Shown here: positions 1 through 6,748 of the stretch, piece after piece
How the letters are laid out: each line of letters begins with the position of its first letter
Numbering within the stretch: position 1 is the stretch's first letter
NCBI GenBank assembly: GCA_046304235.1
Contig: JBKCEW010000015.1
Coordinates: 1 to 12,216 of the forward strand
Direction of reading: 5' to 3'
Origin: CANHVK01 sp046304235
GTDB lineage: Bacteria; Bacteroidota; Bacteroidia; Flavobacteriales_D; Crocinitomicaceae
Length of the DNA stretch: 12,216 nucleotides
Notes under the pieces: model-generated
Database searches by the model: none
Told to the model about the DNA's origin: nothing
The model's input: the letters and a program-made list of their open reading frames with translations, nothing else
Translations under genes and position numbers: made by a program

Positions 1-16
1 GATATACTGTTGTAAT

Positions 17-673
17 TCAATTTGATTTTACAGTCTTTAATAATTCACTTTCATAGATTGATTCTGGAGAAATAACAATTTCTTTTTTGGGGATATGAGT
101 TCCATATCTATTTTTAAGTACATTTTTAACAATTGGATTTGATAGATCTAAATCACCTAATTTTTCTAGTTTTCCAATTTGTATTCCTAAAGCTCTATCA
201 TATATTTTCCAAACTAATTCAGAACAATATATTTTTTCGTCTGTCCAACCAAATGTAAAGTCATACCTTTTTCCGAGGAATTTTTGACCAATCGTCTTCA
301 TTCTTTTTAATGCGTCAATAGTAAGTATTTTATCCGCATTTTTAAGTCTTTTTATAACATAATGTTCATTTTCTCCTCTTGAAATCCAATTTTCTAAAGG
401 GGTAAGTTGTATAGGTTGTACAGCTTCGAATACCATATATTCACCATTTTTTTTGTAAATAATTCCGCAATGTGAGTATTTTGATTTTGTTGCAATTTGA
501 ATTGCTTTACTTTGTTTTGATTGTGATGGCTGAAAAATGATATCTCCATTTTGGATTTCATCGTCTGAAGTTTCAGTTTTAAAGTTAGAATTTTCAATGG
601 AATTTGGTTTGTTACAATTTGTAAGTAAAACTATTCCAATTATTAAAAGTGAAATTTTTGATAGATAGTTCAT
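17..673 (-). CDS. YiiX-type (permuted NlpC/P60, papain-like) lipoprotein
   Basis: Predicted envelope lipoprotein with a circularly permuted papain-like fold (YiiX/DUF830-like). A hydrophobic N-terminus ends in a lipobox-like LTNC with Cys20 as the lipidation site; Asn just before the Cys is atypical. The mature part opens with GDIIF (43-47), followed by YSHCGII with candidate catalytic His68, a FEA stretch near residue 83, and YCSELVWK with candidate nucleophile Cys150. His before Cys is the order expected for the permuted class. Family members are thought to act as amidases or peptidases on peptide or acyl substrates, but the substrate here is unknown. The start codon lies 11 nt after the stop of the broken L,D-transpeptidase upstream, so the two were probably cotranscribed and both concern the cell envelope. 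The fold is fairly certain, the activity is inference. Confidence 0.8.
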   Translation of the reverse strand: MNYLSKISLLIIGIVLLTNCNKPNSIENSNFKTETSDDEIQNGDIIFQPSQSKQSKAIQIATKSKYSHCGIIYKKNGEYMVFEAVQPIQLTPLENWISRGENEHYVIKRLKNADKILTIDALKRMKTIGQKFLGKRYDFTFGWTDEKIYCSELVWKIYDRALGIQIGKLEKLGDLDLSNPIVKNVLKNRYGTHIPKKEIVISPESIYESELLKTVKSN

Positions 674-684
674 AACTCAAATCT

Positions 685-1199
685 TTAAGGTATAATATTA
701 ATTTCAGTACCAATTTTAACAGCTGTGAAAAGTTCATCGATTTCATTGTTTGTTACAGCTATACATCCCTCTGTCCAATCATACCATCGGTGAATTTTCG
801 CTAAAAAACCAAGGTTATTTTTTAATCCATGTATCTTTATTCCCCCTCCTGGTTGTAAGCCTAGTTTTGTTGCTTTTAGTTTGTCTGATTTATTAGGATA
901 TGAAATGTGAAGATTTTTGTAATAATCGCTATTTGCATTTTTATCTGTTATGAAATAGATGCCTTCTGGTGTTTTATTGTCATTTTCACATACTTTATGA
1001 CCAATTTTGGGTTACCACCTAATGAAATTTTATAGGATTTTACTAAATCACCTTTGGAATAAGCTTGTAATAACCGTTTCGATTTTAAAACAACTAATTT
1101 ATCAATATGAATATTTTGTGGTAGTGCTTCTTCTGGATTTAAGTAATAACAAATAAACCCTAGTGATATAACAAACAGAATAAGAACAGCCTTTTTCAT
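685..1199 (-). pseudogene. L,D-transpeptidase (YkuD family), frameshifted
   Basis: An L,D-transpeptidase gene split by a single-base frameshift. The ATG at 1199 opens an N-terminal signal or anchor segment and the typical beginning of a YkuD domain (VLKSKRLLQAY, then SLGGNP). That frame then runs into unrelated sequence and stops at 948. The other frame continues from about 1007 as IGHKVCENDNKTPEG, then the catalytic signature: HGL, HRWYDWTEGC (nucleophile Cys codon at 763-765) and IAVTNNEIDEL, stopping at 685-687. One extra A in the coding-strand AAAA run (1005-1008) restores a continuous protein of about 171 residues, a normal size for small Bacteroidota members. The intact enzyme would make 3-3 peptidoglycan cross-links or attach proteins to peptidoglycan. 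As read, the ATG product lacks the whole active site. This is either a recent pseudogene or a homopolymer sequencing error. Confidence 0.85.
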
Positions 1200-1227
1200 A
1201 AAGTTTACTTTTTAGTACTAACGTAGT

Positions 1228-1235
1228 TAAAAGTA
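1228..1235 (-). promoter_or_regulatory. Possible weak -7 element for the transpeptidase/YiiX unit
   Basis: On the minus strand this reads TACTTTTA, one mismatch to the Bacteroidota -7 consensus TAnnTTTG, about 28 nt before the ATG at 1199. I see no convincing TTG at the expected -33 distance, so this is weak. Confidence 0.25.
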
Positions 1236-1322
1236 TTTTATTGTAGAAAGGTTTAATATCTGTTATAATTATTTTAAAATGAGTATGAAAATAGCTTCTA
1301 TGATTTGGGTTTTTATTTTATT

Positions 1323-1358
1323 CCGAAGTGACATTGATGTATAAACAATTCACTTCGG
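1323..1358 (-). terminator. Strong hairpin, candidate terminator after the thiolase gene
   Basis: CCGAAGTGA (1323-1331) pairs perfectly with TCACTTCGG (1350-1358). ATTG and CAAT extend the stem inside across one bulged base. It lies about 40 nt downstream of the thiolase stop on the minus strand and separates that gene from the transpeptidase unit. There is no clean T-run on the minus-strand side, only AATAAAATAAAAA, so intrinsic termination is plausible but not certain. Confidence 0.5.
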
Positions 1359-1397
1359 ATTTTCAAATTAAGTTTTATGCTGTTTTAATGAAACTTG

Positions 1398-2606
1398 TTA
1401 AACTCTCTCTAAAATTGTCGCATACCCTTGTCCAACTCCAATACACATAGTAGCTAACGCATAGCGTTTATTACTGCGAATTAATTCATTAGCAGCAGCC
1501 ATAATAATTCTTGCACCTGACATACCTAGTGGGTGACCCAATGCAATTGCTCCACCATTTGGATTTATTCGAGGATCATTATCAGCTAATCCTAATGCTC
1601 TTGTGCAAGCAAGTACTTGTGCAGCAAATGCTTCGTTTAACTCTAGTACATCCATTTGATCAAGTGTCAACCCTGTACGTTGTAAAAGTTTTTGTGAAGC
1701 TGCAACTGGACCAATCCCCATGATACAAGGTTCAACTCCTGATACGGCACCTCCAACGATACGCACTTTTGGTGTTAGGTTATGTTTTTTGATTCCTTCT
1801 TCTGAAGCCAATAACAATGCTGCTGCACCATCATTTAATCCTGAAGCATTTCCTGCTGTTACAGAACCTTCTTTTGCGAATGCCGGACGCAATTTTGCTA
1901 ATCCTTCAAAGGTTGTTTCAGAACGAATAAATTCATCTTGATTAAAAATAAGATCTTCTTTTCTTTTTTGTGGTATGTTAACAGGAATAATTTCTTGTCC
2001 TAATACTCCATTTTGTTGCGCTATATAAGCTTTTTGTTGAGACCAAGCAGCGAATTTATCTTGATCCTCTCTTGAAATTCCATATTTAGTCGCCAAATTT
2101 TCAGCAGTCATTCCCATACTATCAACCCCATAAAGTTCTTCCATTTTAGGATTGATGAATCTCCAACCAAATGAAGAATCAAACATTTGAGCATCTCTTC
2201 CGAAAGCAGTTGAAGTCTTAGAAATTACCCAAGGTCCTCTAGTCATGTGTTCAACTCCTCCTGAAATATATAAATCACCTGCATTGTCTTTGATTGCGCG
2301 TACAGCGTTTATAGTTGCAGCCATTCCAGAAGCGCAAAGTCTGTTTACTGTTTCTCCTCCAGCTTCCATTGGAATCCCTGCCAACAAAGAAGCCATTCTA
2401 GCAACGTTTCTGTTGTCTTCACCTGCTTGATTAGCACAACCGAAAATAACATCTTCGATTTGTGTTAAATCTAAATTTGGAAATTTATCAATTAAACCTT
2501 TCATTGCAATCGCAGCTAAATCATCAGCACGTACACCTGACAAGGTTCCTCCAAAATTACCAATGGCAGTTCTTACTCCATCAACTAGATAAACTTCTTT
2601 TGACAT
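1398..2606 (-). CDS. pcaF: Acetyl-CoA C-acyltransferase, 3-oxoadipyl-CoA thiolase type
   Basis: A 402-residue thiolase, full length. The catalytic set is complete: nucleophile Cys91 in NRLCASGM, NEAFAAQ starting at Asn324, His358 in GHPLGMSGAR, and Cys388 in CIGVGQG. The GWRF.NPKM.ELYGVDSM segment around residues 148-165 and the EDNRNVARM segment near residue 63 are typical of the PcaF/PaaJ group, which cleaves 3-oxoadipyl-CoA into succinyl-CoA and acetyl-CoA at the end of aromatic (phenylacetate or protocatechuate) breakdown. No other catabolic genes lie nearby, so a more general beta-ketothiolase role in fatty acid or leucine metabolism cannot be excluded. The ATG at 2606 sits at a sensible distance behind a well-matched promoter, and the gene appears to be monocistronic, ending before a strong hairpin. 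The thiolase assignment is firm, the exact substrate less so. Confidence 0.9.
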   Translation of the reverse strand: MSKEVYLVDGVRTAIGNFGGTLSGVRADDLAAIAMKGLIDKFPNLDLTQIEDVIFGCANQAGEDNRNVARMASLLAGIPMEAGGETVNRLCASGMAATINAVRAIKDNAGDLYISGGVEHMTRGPWVISKTSTAFGRDAQMFDSSFGWRFINPKMEELYGVDSMGMTAENLATKYGISREDQDKFAAWSQQKAYIAQQNGVLGQEIIPVNIPQKRKEDLIFNQDEFIRSETTFEGLAKLRPAFAKEGSVTAGNASGLNDGAAALLLASEEGIKKHNLTPKVRIVGGAVSGVEPCIMGIGPVAASQKLLQRTGLTLDQMDVLELNEAFAAQVLACTRALGLADNDPRINPNGGAIALGHPLGMSGARIIMAAANELIRSNKRYALATMCIGVGQGYATILERV

Positions 2607-2624
2607 AATATTTAAAATTTATCC

Positions 2625-2655
2625 CAAAAATAAGAATCAATGTCTGTTTATCAAA
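2625..2655 (-). promoter_or_regulatory. Bacteroidota-type promoter of the thiolase gene
   Basis: Read on the minus strand: TTTG (2655-2652), a 19 nt spacer, then TATTTTTG (2632-2625). This is a full match to the -33/-7 consensus TTG...TAnnTTTG. Transcription would start near 2620, giving a short leader of about a dozen nt before the ATG at 2606. Confidence 0.75.
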
Positions 2656-2694
2656 TTACTTGGAGGTTTTCAATAAGGTGTTGATAAATAATTA

Positions 2695-2725
2695 TTCGGT
2701 AAACTCTCGGAAATTGGTATTTTTC
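2695..2725 (+). promoter_or_regulatory. Possible promoter of the TPR/OmpA operon
   Basis: TTCG (2695-2698), a 19 nt spacer, then TATTTTTC (2718-2725). Each element has one mismatch to TTTG and TAnnTTTG, but the spacing equals that of the three best promoters in this window. Start would fall near 2730, about 15 nt before the GTG. A 6-bp inverted repeat (CGGAAA/TTTCCG) overlaps the -7 element. Confidence 0.35.
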
Positions 2726-2745
2726 CGATCTAATCTTGATTTATT

Positions 2746-3846
2746 GTGAAGAAAAAAGAAGTTCGAATGATAATTTGCTCGGTTTTTTTATCGGGTATGT
2801 TATTTGCACAAACGGAGGACCTTTCTCCGAAAGAAAAAGCATTCAGAGATTCGATTGCGCTTGTGAATGAAGCTTCGAAAGCAAATGCAGCAGGAAAAGA
2901 AGCTTATAATTTAGGTATTGGTTTGTTTTCAACTAAAGAATTTGATAAAGCAATTTTAGAATTTGATAAAGCAATTTCAGCAGACCCTACTTTTTTAGCT
3001 GCTTATTATAATAAAGCAATAGCTGAGATTGAACTTGAAAAATATTCGAATGCGACTCAAACGTTGGATAAATTGGTTGCTCAAGATAGTAATTATATTA
3101 GAGCCTATTTCCAAAGAGCAAAAGCATACCAAGGAGTAAATGATTTCGCTGCAGCTGAAAAAAACTTTGAAAAAGCAATTTTATTAGACCCTACAAATGT
3201 GAAAGTTCATAACAATTATGGTGTCTTGCGTTTCATACAGAAAGATTACAAAGATGCAATTGTAAAGTTTTCAAAATGTATACAGCTTGATCCAACTTCT
3301 CCATACAACTACAATGACAGAGGAAGTTGTTTTCGAATGCTTGGGGACTATGTAAAAGCTATTGCTGATTATGAAGAAGCCTTGAAGAGAAATCCGAACT
3401 TAGCTTTTGTTCTAAATAATATTGGTACCACTAAAAAGAAAATGAAAGACTTACAAGGGGCTTTAACCTATTTTAATAAAGCGATTGTTGCTGATCCTAA
3501 ATTTTATATGGCATATGCCAATAAAGGAGTTACTAACTTATCATTAAATAAAAAAGAAGAAGCAGAGAAGGATTTTAATACTGCTATTCAATTGAATGAT
3601 AAATATGCTCCAGCTTATTCTAATCTTTCCGCTATTTATTTCCAAAAGAAAGATTTTCAAAAGGCTGCAGACTATGCTGATAAAGCAATTCAATTAGATG
3701 CAAACTATGGTGCTGCTTACTTAAACCGTGGAATTGCGCGTGAAATGTTACGAGATATGATTGGCGCTTGTGATGATTGGAATAAAGCTAAAGAATTGGG
3801 TGTTGATTTAGGTAAAAACTATTTTTCAACAAATTGTAACAATTAA
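2746..3846 (+). CDS. Secreted TPR-repeat protein (nine repeats)
   Basis: A 366-residue protein made almost entirely of tetratricopeptide repeats. A basic N-terminus (KKKEVR) and a short hydrophobic stretch ending in LFAQ (to about residue 22) look like a Sec signal peptide, so the protein should act in the periplasm or at the outer membrane. After a linker rich in Ala and Glu, nine consecutive 34-residue repeats run from about residue 50 to 354, with the usual pattern (AY..., small residues, then KAI.LDP). The end, DLGKNYFSTNCNN, carries a Cys. GTG at 2746 is chosen because an in-frame TGA lies just upstream and the next ATG (2767) would remove the basic signal-peptide end; that ATG remains possible. 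It is 11 nt ahead of the OmpA-family gene and surely in the same operon, so it may be a protein-protein scaffold for it. No enzymatic domain is visible. Confidence 0.85.
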   Translation: MKKKEVRMIICSVFLSGMLFAQTEDLSPKEKAFRDSIALVNEASKANAAGKEAYNLGIGLFSTKEFDKAILEFDKAISADPTFLAAYYNKAIAEIELEKYSNATQTLDKLVAQDSNYIRAYFQRAKAYQGVNDFAAAEKNFEKAILLDPTNVKVHNNYGVLRFIQKDYKDAIVKFSKCIQLDPTSPYNYNDRGSCFRMLGDYVKAIADYEEALKRNPNLAFVLNNIGTTKKKMKDLQGALTYFNKAIVADPKFYMAYANKGVTNLSLNKKEEAEKDFNTAIQLNDKYAPAYSNLSAIYFQKKDFQKAADYADKAIQLDANYGAAYLNRGIAREMLRDMIGACDDWNKAKELGVDLGKNYFSTNCNN

Positions 3847-3857
3847 GCAAGAAGAAA

Positions 3858-5930
3858 ATGAGAAAGATTATTAAAACTTTAATTTTTACATTTTTAGTGT
3901 TTGTTTCTGCAAATGCTCAAAATATAGATTTCAAATCCTCTAATTTTAAAAATGATAAGGACGGGTTTAAAAAAGCAGAATCTGCGATTGAATTTGCTGA
4001 CTCCTATTTTACGAAAGGAAATGAATTAGTTTTTTCAATAAAAGAAATTGGAGATAACTTCAAAATAGCACTAAATAGTTATTTGAAAGCTCAAAAGTTT
4101 AACCCTTCAAATGCTTTACTAAATTATAAAATGGGTGTTTGTTTATTTTATTCTACTAGTCCTTCTAAATCTTTTGAATTTTTTAAAAAAGCAAATGAGT
4201 TGGACCCGAACTGTGACCCACTTTTACCATATTATTTAGCAAATATGACTCAATTAGAGGGTAAATTCGAGGAGGCAGCTAAAATGTATGTAGCATTCGA
4301 AGCCTCTTACAAAAAAGCGGAAGAAATTAAAATATTTATTGATCAACGTAAAAGAGAATGTGAAAATGGAAAAAAGTTAATCACAACTCCTTTAAGAGTT
4401 TGGGTCGACAATATGGAACAATTAAATTCTGATGCAGATGAATTGTCTCCTGCTGTTTCAGTAGATGGAGGAGAAATGGTTTTTTCTTCAAATAAAAAGA
4501 ATGAAAATACGGTAGATTCACTTGGTAATTATGATTATGAAATTTACACAACAACTATTGATCATGGGAAATGGATTGATCCAAAAAGAATCCTAGGGCC
4601 TTTGAATACCAAAACAGATGACGTTGTTAATTCGATTAGTTATGATGGGAATTCTATGTTGATACACCGCAAAGTGAATGGTCAAACTGATATTTTTGAA
4701 TCTAAATTACAGGGAGCAATGTGGTCAGATCCCATATTGTTAAATAGAAATATATCAAACGAAAAATTCAATGATCGCTTTGCTTGTTATAACCATGATG
4801 GATACAAGATTTACTTTAATAGATATAACGAAGAAAGCGCAAAGGGATATGAAATGGTCTATTCAGCTATGGAAAGTAAAGCTAAAAAAGATTATGCAAT
4901 TGTTTCTTTTGTAAATGCTTTAAGTTCTAAATTTAATGAAGGTCCTGTATATATTAATATAAATGGCGATATGTTGTATTTCGCATCTCAAGGTCCTGGA
5001 TCAATGGGAGGATATGATATTTTCTTTTCAAGATTTCAACAAGGTCAATGGACTGCTCCAACAAATATGGGATATCCTATAAATACTCCTTATGATGATT
5101 ACTTTTTTGCACCTTCAGTGAATGGAAAATTTGCTTATATCTGTTCGAATAGACCAGGTAGTAAAGGAGGTTTTGATATTTTTAAAGTGACTTATTGGGG
5201 TCCAGATAAAACACCTGTTTTAGAAACAGAAGATTATTTATTATCCTCTATTTTAGTCCCTGTTAAAGACAATAATATTGAATCAAAAGTGGAGGTGAAT
5301 AAAAAATTCTTAACTGTTTTTAAAGGAAATACTATTGATGCATTGAGTTCTAAACCTGTGTTAGGATCCATTGAGATTACAGATAATTCAACTGGTAAGA
5401 TTACAGAAACATTTGAAACAAATAGCGCAACAGGTAAGTTCATTATTACTTTGACATCGGGTAAAAATTATGGAATTGCTGTAAAATCAAAAGGGTATCT
5501 TTTCCATTCAGAAAACTTTGATATTCCAGATGGTGGAGAAGATAATATTGTAAATAAAACCATTGAATTGAAAAATATTGCCATAGGAAATACGATTGCA
5601 CTCAGAAATATTTTCTTCGACTTAGGTAAATCTACATTACGTTTAGAATCAAATGCTGAACTTGATCGTTTGATTAAACTACTACAAGATGTTCCTTCAT
5701 TGAAAATTGAAATTTCTGGTCATACCGATAACACAGGTTCTGCAACAATAAACGATGCATTATCTCAATCAAGAGCGAATGAGGTAGTGGTTTACCTTAA
5801 ATCAAAAGGTGTTTCAGCTGATCGACTTTCTGCAAAAGGGTATGGATCAAAGGTCCCCGTTGCTTCAAATAACACAGATGAAGGGCGCCAACAAAACCGT
5901 CGGACAGAATTCAAAATCGTAGCAAATTAA
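3858..5930 (+). CDS. PorE-like envelope protein: TPR, PD40 propeller, OmpA C-terminal domain
   Basis: A 690-residue secreted protein with four modules. A signal peptide ends at ANAQ (about residue 21). A TPR-like helical region spans about 40-165. A beta-propeller of WD40-like PD40 repeats spans about 190-447, marked by DELSPAVSVDGGEMVFSS, GGYDIFFS, LYFAS and SNRPGSKGGFDIF. A carboxypeptidase-regulatory-like beta-sandwich lies at about 480-570. An OmpA peptidoglycan-binding domain spans about 580-690, with Asp624 of GHTDNTG and Arg639 of LSQSRA at the spacing of the residues that hold diaminopimelate in OmpA. This order equals that of Porphyromonas PorE, which anchors type IX secretion components to peptidoglycan. 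Unlike PorE it shows no lipobox. Flavobacteria carry many paralogues of this design, so it may serve another envelope complex. It follows the TPR gene by 11 nt and ends before a terminator. Confidence 0.85.
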   Translation: MRKIIKTLIFTFLVFVSANAQNIDFKSSNFKNDKDGFKKAESAIEFADSYFTKGNELVFSIKEIGDNFKIALNSYLKAQKFNPSNALLNYKMGVCLFYSTSPSKSFEFFKKANELDPNCDPLLPYYLANMTQLEGKFEEAAKMYVAFEASYKKAEEIKIFIDQRKRECENGKKLITTPLRVWVDNMEQLNSDADELSPAVSVDGGEMVFSSNKKNENTVDSLGNYDYEIYTTTIDHGKWIDPKRILGPLNTKTDDVVNSISYDGNSMLIHRKVNGQTDIFESKLQGAMWSDPILLNRNISNEKFNDRFACYNHDGYKIYFNRYNEESAKGYEMVYSAMESKAKKDYAIVSFVNALSSKFNEGPVYININGDMLYFASQGPGSMGGYDIFFSRFQQGQWTAPTNMGYPINTPYDDYFFAPSVNGKFAYICSNRPGSKGGFDIFKVTYWGPDKTPVLETEDYLLSSILVPVKDNNIESKVEVNKKFLTVFKGNTIDALSSKPVLGSIEITDNSTGKITETFETNSATGKFIITLTSGKNYGIAVKSKGYLFHSENFDIPDGGEDNIVNKTIELKNIAIGNTIALRNIFFDLGKSTLRLESNAELDRLIKLLQDVPSLKIEISGHTDNTGSATINDALSQSRANEVVVYLKSKGVSADRLSAKGYGSKVPVASNNTDEGRQQNRRTEFKIVAN

Positions 5931-5950
5931 TCTTTATTTGACACCATATT

Positions 5951-5977
5951 GTCATGCTGAGCTTGTCGAAGAATGAC
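5951..5977 (+). repeat. Short palindromic repeat (REP-like) between operon end and terminator
   Basis: GTCATGCT at 5951 pairs with AGAATGAC ending at 5977, with one mismatch, and an inner CTT-GTCG-AAG hairpin sits between. From memory, close variants of this sequence are common intergenic repeats in many bacterial genomes, where the mismatched A is usually a C. Direction is arbitrary. Confidence 0.5.
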
Positions 5978-5988
5978 TTAGTTCCATC

Positions 5989-6020
5989 AAAAGCTGTCTA
6001 AAATCGGGCAGCTTTTTCTT
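5989..6020 (+). terminator. Rho-independent terminator, probably bidirectional
   Basis: AAAAGCTGTC (5989-5998) pairs with GGCAGCTTTT (6007-6016), with one G-T wobble, around an 8 nt loop. TTTTTCTT follows on the plus strand, ending the TPR/OmpA operon. Read on the minus strand, the stem ends in CTTTT and would also terminate the Nudix gene, whose stop codon touches it at 6020-6022. Confidence 0.8.
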
Positions 6021-6649
6021 TACATCGCCTTTATGATAACTTCTCTGAACTCATTTATCATCAATGCTGTTGCTCCCCATACTTGTTTTTCTTGCAAGTT
6101 AAAACACGGTACATTTTTCATTACTAGTTTATTTTCAGAAGAAATATTCATTGTTGATATGACGTTTTCTTGAAGTAGTTCTTTTATCGGAATAGAAAAT
6201 ATGGAAGCCACTTCTCGATCTTGTAGTTGAAATTTAGGAGTATAAGGATAGTGAAAAACAAATGGCTCAACCAAAAATCCACTTACTGGAATATAAACAG
6301 GACTTAATTTTCCAAGTAGAGTAGCATCTACCAAATCAATTCCTATTTCTTCAAAACTTTCTCGACGTGCTGTGTGTTCAAAACTAGCATCGGATTCTTC
6401 TTTTTTACCTCCTGGAAAACTAATTTGTCCACTGTGTTTTCCTTTATATTCTGTACGTTGGATTAAGATAAAATGATGGTCATCTTGATTTTCAAATAAA
6501 ATAATGGCAACTGCTGAAGCTTTATATTCAGTTAAATTTTTTAATATTTCACTGGTAACAGGCCGATGAAGAGGTGAAAGTGGGTGATGGGCAACTTCAC
6601 CTGGTAGTTCATGTTCTATGATATATGCTAATCGGCTAATTAAGTCCAT
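6020..6649 (-). CDS. Nudix hydrolase, CoA pyrophosphatase type (NudL/YeaB-like)
   Basis: A 209-residue Nudix enzyme. Residues 63-81 (LIQRTEYKGKHSGQISFPGG) match the motif that precedes the Nudix box in coenzyme A diphosphatases (roughly LLTxRs..lr.H.GqvsFPGG). The Nudix helix follows at 95-103 (RRESFEEIG), with the metal-binding Glu residues at 97, 100 and 101. Enzymes of this group hydrolyse CoA or its derivatives to 3',5'-ADP and 4'-phosphopantetheine, probably controlling CoA turnover. ATG at 6649 is chosen: the longer reading frame opens with a TTG at 6655, but that TTG is the last part of a perfect promoter -7 element and would not be transcribed. The mRNA would therefore be leaderless or nearly so. 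It diverges from trhO with about 100 nt between the starts. Substrate is inferred from the motif only. Confidence 0.88.
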   Translation of the reverse strand: MDLISRLAYIIEHELPGEVAHHPLSPLHRPVTSEILKNLTEYKASAVAIILFENQDDHHFILIQRTEYKGKHSGQISFPGGKKEESDASFEHTARRESFEEIGIDLVDATLLGKLSPVYIPVSGFLVEPFVFHYPYTPKFQLQDREVASIFSIPIKELLQENVISTMNISSENKLVMKNVPCFNLQEKQVWGATALMINEFREVIIKAM

Positions 6650-6652
6650 ATA

Positions 6653-6680
6653 CAAAAGTATAAATATATCTGCTTTTCAA
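6653..6680 (-). promoter_or_regulatory. Promoter of the Nudix gene, abutting its start codon
   Basis: On the minus strand: TTG (6680-6678), 17 nt spacer, TACTTTTG (6660-6653), a full -7 consensus match. Only three bases separate it from the ATG at 6649-6647, so transcription should start at or within a few bases of the start codon. Confidence 0.7.
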
Positions 6681-6691
6681 CTTAACTTCTT

Positions 6692-6721
6692 TTGTGATTT
6701 GTCTATTTAAGGCTACCTTTG
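6692..6721 (+). promoter_or_regulatory. Promoter of trhO (and probably of the genes behind it)
   Basis: TTG (6692-6694, within TTTTG), 19 nt spacer, TACCTTTG (6714-6721): a full match to the Bacteroidota consensus. Start near 6726 gives a leader of about 22 nt before the ATG at 6749. It is back to back with the Nudix promoter, whose -33 element lies 11 nt away. Confidence 0.75.
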
Positions 6722-6748
6722 TCCCACTTCACTTAAAATATACATAGC

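Noticed and set aside
394..597. 67-codon minus-strand frame within the YiiX-type lipoprotein gene
   Set aside because: Lies in another frame of a well-supported gene; low-complexity Lys/Gln/Asn translation with no family features.
1279..1344. Short plus-strand frame (about 21 residues, hydrophobic) between the thiolase and transpeptidase genes
   Set aside because: No promoter match or conserved feature, and it ends inside the hairpin at 1323-1358; expected by chance in AT-rich DNA.
1511..2430. Three plus-strand frames opposite the thiolase gene
   Set aside because: Antisense shadows of a conserved gene; translations show no domain or signal.
5234..5443. Minus-strand frame within the PorE-like gene
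   Set aside because: Shadow of the regulatory-like beta-sandwich coding region; no independent evidence.
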